NCBI RefSeq assembly: GCF_001895005.1
Contig: NZ_BCXH01000003.1
Span: 124,001 to 188,000, forward strand
DNA length: 64,000 nt
Source: Rhodococcus yunnanensis NBRC 103083
Lineage (GTDB): Bacteria > Actinomycetota > Actinomycetes > Mycobacteriales > Mycobacteriaceae
Direction of reading: 5' to 3'
Shown here: piece after piece, positions 60,909 to 64,000 of the stretch
Position numbering within the stretch: the first letter of the stretch is position 1
Layout of the letters: every line of letters begins with the position of its first letter
The notes under the pieces: generated by a model
Seen by the model: only the letters and a program-made list of their open reading frames with translations
What the model was told of the DNA's origin: nothing
Database searches by the model: none
Made by a program: the position numbers and the translations under genes

Positions 60909-61270
60909 GCTTTGAGCTGGGAGAATTCGTCGTCGGTGATCGTCCCGTTGTCGAGAAGAGTCTTCGCGTGTGCGATCTCCTCGGCAGATGTACGACCTGC
61001 TACCTGCTTGATGTATTGCTCCTGCTCGTCCCTGGCGTGCTGGGCGGCGCGCACCTGGCGCTTGGTCATGTCTCCACCCTTGGCGATGATGTACACCAAC
61101 GCGGTCAGGAACGGAGCAACGATCAGGAAGAACACCCAGATGGCTTTTACCCACCCGGAGGTCTTGTGATCACGAAAGAGATCGCCGATGATCGAGAACA
61201 GCACCATCAAGTAGGCGACAAAAGCGAAGCTGACAATGATCAGCCACAGAAAATCCCAAAACGAGTCCAC
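60893..61270 (-). CDS. Membrane protein with PLDc_N-like and SHOCT domains
   Basis: A 125-residue protein with two N-terminal hydrophobic helices (LWLIIVSFAFVAYLMVLFSI and IWVFFLIVAPFLTALVYII, the PLDc_N type), a basic linker and a C-terminal SHOCT helix pair (SAEEIAHAKTLLDNGTITDD, EFSQLKAKAL). SHOCT domains are short oligomerisation modules at protein ends. It is in a group with DUF6325 and another SHOCT protein. It probably responds to envelope or oligomer state, function unknown. Confidence 0.8.
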   Translation of the reverse strand: MDSFWDFLWLIIVSFAFVAYLMVLFSIIGDLFRDHKTSGWVKAIWVFFLIVAPFLTALVYIIAKGGDMTKRQVRAAQHARDEQEQYIKQVAGRTSAEEIAHAKTLLDNGTITDDEFSQLKAKALQ

Positions 61271-61501
61271 GGTTCAGTGCTCCATTTCGCTGGTGAGAGA
61301 CCCTTCGGTTAATCCCACATCGCGCATCGAGCAAGATCATCATCCGAAACAGGTGAAATGATCCGACACGAGCCGACTTCCCGCGATCGCCGGTCCCGAC
61401 TCCGCGACGAGCCCGGATCCACGGACCCGGAATTCACGGACCCCGAATTCACCCGCGCCGGATGAAGCGAGCCGACCCGGACGCGGAGAAACATCTGGAC
61501 A

Positions 61502-61948
61502 ATGAGCCTCGAAGCTGCGAACGAGTCGGTGTTCGACGTCGGACCTGTCGGCGTTCTGGTGGTGACCTTCCCCGGTGATCGCGCCGACCCTGGCGTGATC
61601 GGCGCGCTTGCCCAGGTCGTCGAGCAGGGCTTGATCTCGTTGCTCGATCTGGTGTTCATCGGCAAGAGCGAGGACGGCTCGCTCCACCAGGTCGACGTCG
61701 ACGAAAGCCTCGACAAAGTGGGGCTCGAGATCCTGTCGATCGAAGCGAAAGCGCTGATCAGCGACGACGATCTCGACGTCGTCCGCGACACTCTCGAACC
61801 GGGCAGCTCCGCCGCGATCCTCGTCTACGAGCAGACGTGGGCGCGCACCCTCTCGGCCGCATCGAGGAACGCAGGCGGCGAAGTCGCACTGCATGTCCAG
61901 ATTCCGCGCGAGACAGTGGAAATCGCTCTTGCGGCAGCTATGTCGTAA
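61502..61948 (+). CDS. DUF6325-type hypothetical protein
   Basis: A 148-residue soluble protein starting at ATG 61502. It contains DVGPVGVLVVTFPGDRADPG, QGLISLLDLVFIGKSEDG and a DDLDVVRDTLEPGSSAAIL segment, matching what I know of DUF6325/DUF1269-like proteins. Such proteins accompany SHOCT proteins in actinobacteria. Here it is followed after 35 bp by a SHOCT protein. No catalytic motif is visible. The 231 bp upstream have a short imperfect direct repeat and no gene. Confidence 0.7.
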   Translation: MSLEAANESVFDVGPVGVLVVTFPGDRADPGVIGALAQVVEQGLISLLDLVFIGKSEDGSLHQVDVDESLDKVGLEILSIEAKALISDDDLDVVRDTLEPGSSAAILVYEQTWARTLSAASRNAGGEVALHVQIPRETVEIALAAAMS

Positions 61949-61983
61949 CGGAACCAACAGAGTCACCAGAGAAAGGCCAGCAC

Positions 61984-62304
61984 ATGGTTTTCGGACGCGG
62001 ACGAGTCGGTAGGCCGGGACTGCTGGGCACAGTGGCCCGTACCGCAGTCGTCGCAGGCACCGCCAATGCGACGTCGAACATGATGAACCGTAGGCGGCAG
62101 GCCCGCGACGAACAGCAACAGGACGCGCAGGCCTACCGAGATCAGCAACAGGCACCGCAGGCAGCTCCAGCAGCTCCAGCACAGGCAGCTCCGACAGAAG
62201 ACGACCTCGTGGCCAAGATCAAGCAGCTCGCGGACCTACGTGATCAAGGAATCCTCGACGCCGACGAGTTCGCGGCCGCGAAAGCCAAGCTCTTGGCAAC
62301 CTGA
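61984..62304 (+). CDS. SHOCT-domain protein
   Basis: A 106-residue protein with a basic, glycine-containing N-terminus (VFGRGRVGRPGLLGTVARTA), a Gln/Ala/Pro-rich linker (QQQAPQAAPAAPAQAAP) and a C-terminal SHOCT domain (DLVAKIKQLADLRDQGILDA, DEFAAAKAKLLAT). ATG 61984 follows AAAGGCC. It is co-directional with the DUF6325 gene and probably in its operon. It ends at a bidirectional terminator facing leuA. Confidence 0.85.
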   Translation: MVFGRGRVGRPGLLGTVARTAVVAGTANATSNMMNRRRQARDEQQQDAQAYRDQQQAPQAAPAAPAQAAPTEDDLVAKIKQLADLRDQGILDADEFAAAKAKLLAT

Positions 62305-62320
62305 TCCCCGGGGGCGGTGG

Positions 62321-62368
62321 ACCACTCGGGCCCCTCCTCGCCGTCCGGCGAGAAGGGGCCCGAGTGGT
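62321..62368. terminator. Bidirectional terminator between SHOCT gene and leuA
   Basis: ACCACTCGGGCCCCT (62321-62335) pairs perfectly with AGGGGCCCGAGTGGT (62354-62368), an 18-nt loop inside. It serves two convergent genes. Confidence 0.85.
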
Positions 62369-62394
62369 TGCTGGAACCTGTGGCGCGTGTGCGT

Positions 62395-64000
<1,606 letters not shown>

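Overview
The window looks like chromosome from a high-GC actinomycete of the mycolic-acid group, most likely Rhodococcus or a close relative in Nocardiaceae. Start codons are often GTG and ATGA start/stop overlaps are frequent. The gene set is typical of mycolata: MurT/GatD, a mycobacterial-type integration host factor, MpaB-family oxygenases, beta-oxidation genes, and candidate KstR, IdeR and LexA boxes. The core order matches the M. tuberculosis segment Rv3722c to Rv3710: ffs RNA, Rv3722c-type aspartate aminotransferase, dnaX, the Rv3720/Rv3719 pair, an Rv3718c-like SRPBCC protein, ybaB, recR, gatD, murT and leuA. Blocks of accessory metabolic and regulatory genes are inserted between these anchors.

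Left part (1-16.7 kb): a monooxygenase / ferritin-like di-iron / SDR operon; a block of 67-bp repeats; a queuosine-precursor transporter next to glutamyl-Q tRNA(Asp) synthetase; a LysR-controlled operon for uptake and oxidation of (probably) 3-hydroxybutyrate; a polytopic membrane protein; tRNA-Ser(GGA); the SRP RNA; the aspartate aminotransferase; a TetR/MFS efflux pair with twin operators; a secreted lipase; and a YnfA protein.

Middle (16.7-46.4 kb): phoU, a transglutaminase, an HhH-GPD repair protein, a helicase-associated protein and dnaX; then a fatty-acid and lipid catabolic zone with fadA-fadB (KstR-type box upstream), fadD, an enoyl-CoA hydratase, an aldehyde dehydrogenase, an acyl-CoA dehydrogenase, two MpaB-family oxygenases and a bacterial acyl-CoA-binding protein. 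Their local regulators are two paralogous GntR proteins, a double-HTH TetR and a single TetR. A K+/H+ antiporter pair, mIHF, a decayed Mce-type gene, DUF808 and an FdhF/YdeP molybdoenzyme also lie here.

Right part (46.4-64 kb): a methyltransferase/FAD-reductase pair resembling 10-methyl-fatty-acid enzymes; a siderophore-interacting protein with an IdeR-like box; ybaB-recR; a DUF222/HNH gene with an SOS box over its start and a G7-tract frameshift; an XRE/methionine aminopeptidase divergon with twin operators; gatD-murT; a ketosteroid isomerase with a KstR-type box; an EamA/LysR divergon; a SHOCT-DUF6325-SHOCT group; and leuA running off the right edge.

A striking feature is the number of short tandem repeats (14-67 bp units) placed at or just beyond gene ends. 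No insertion sequence, prophage or CRISPR array was seen. The best candidates for new biology are the operator-defined local circuits (XRE/MetAP, TetR/MpaB, tandem TetR) and the frameshifted SOS-linked HNH gene.
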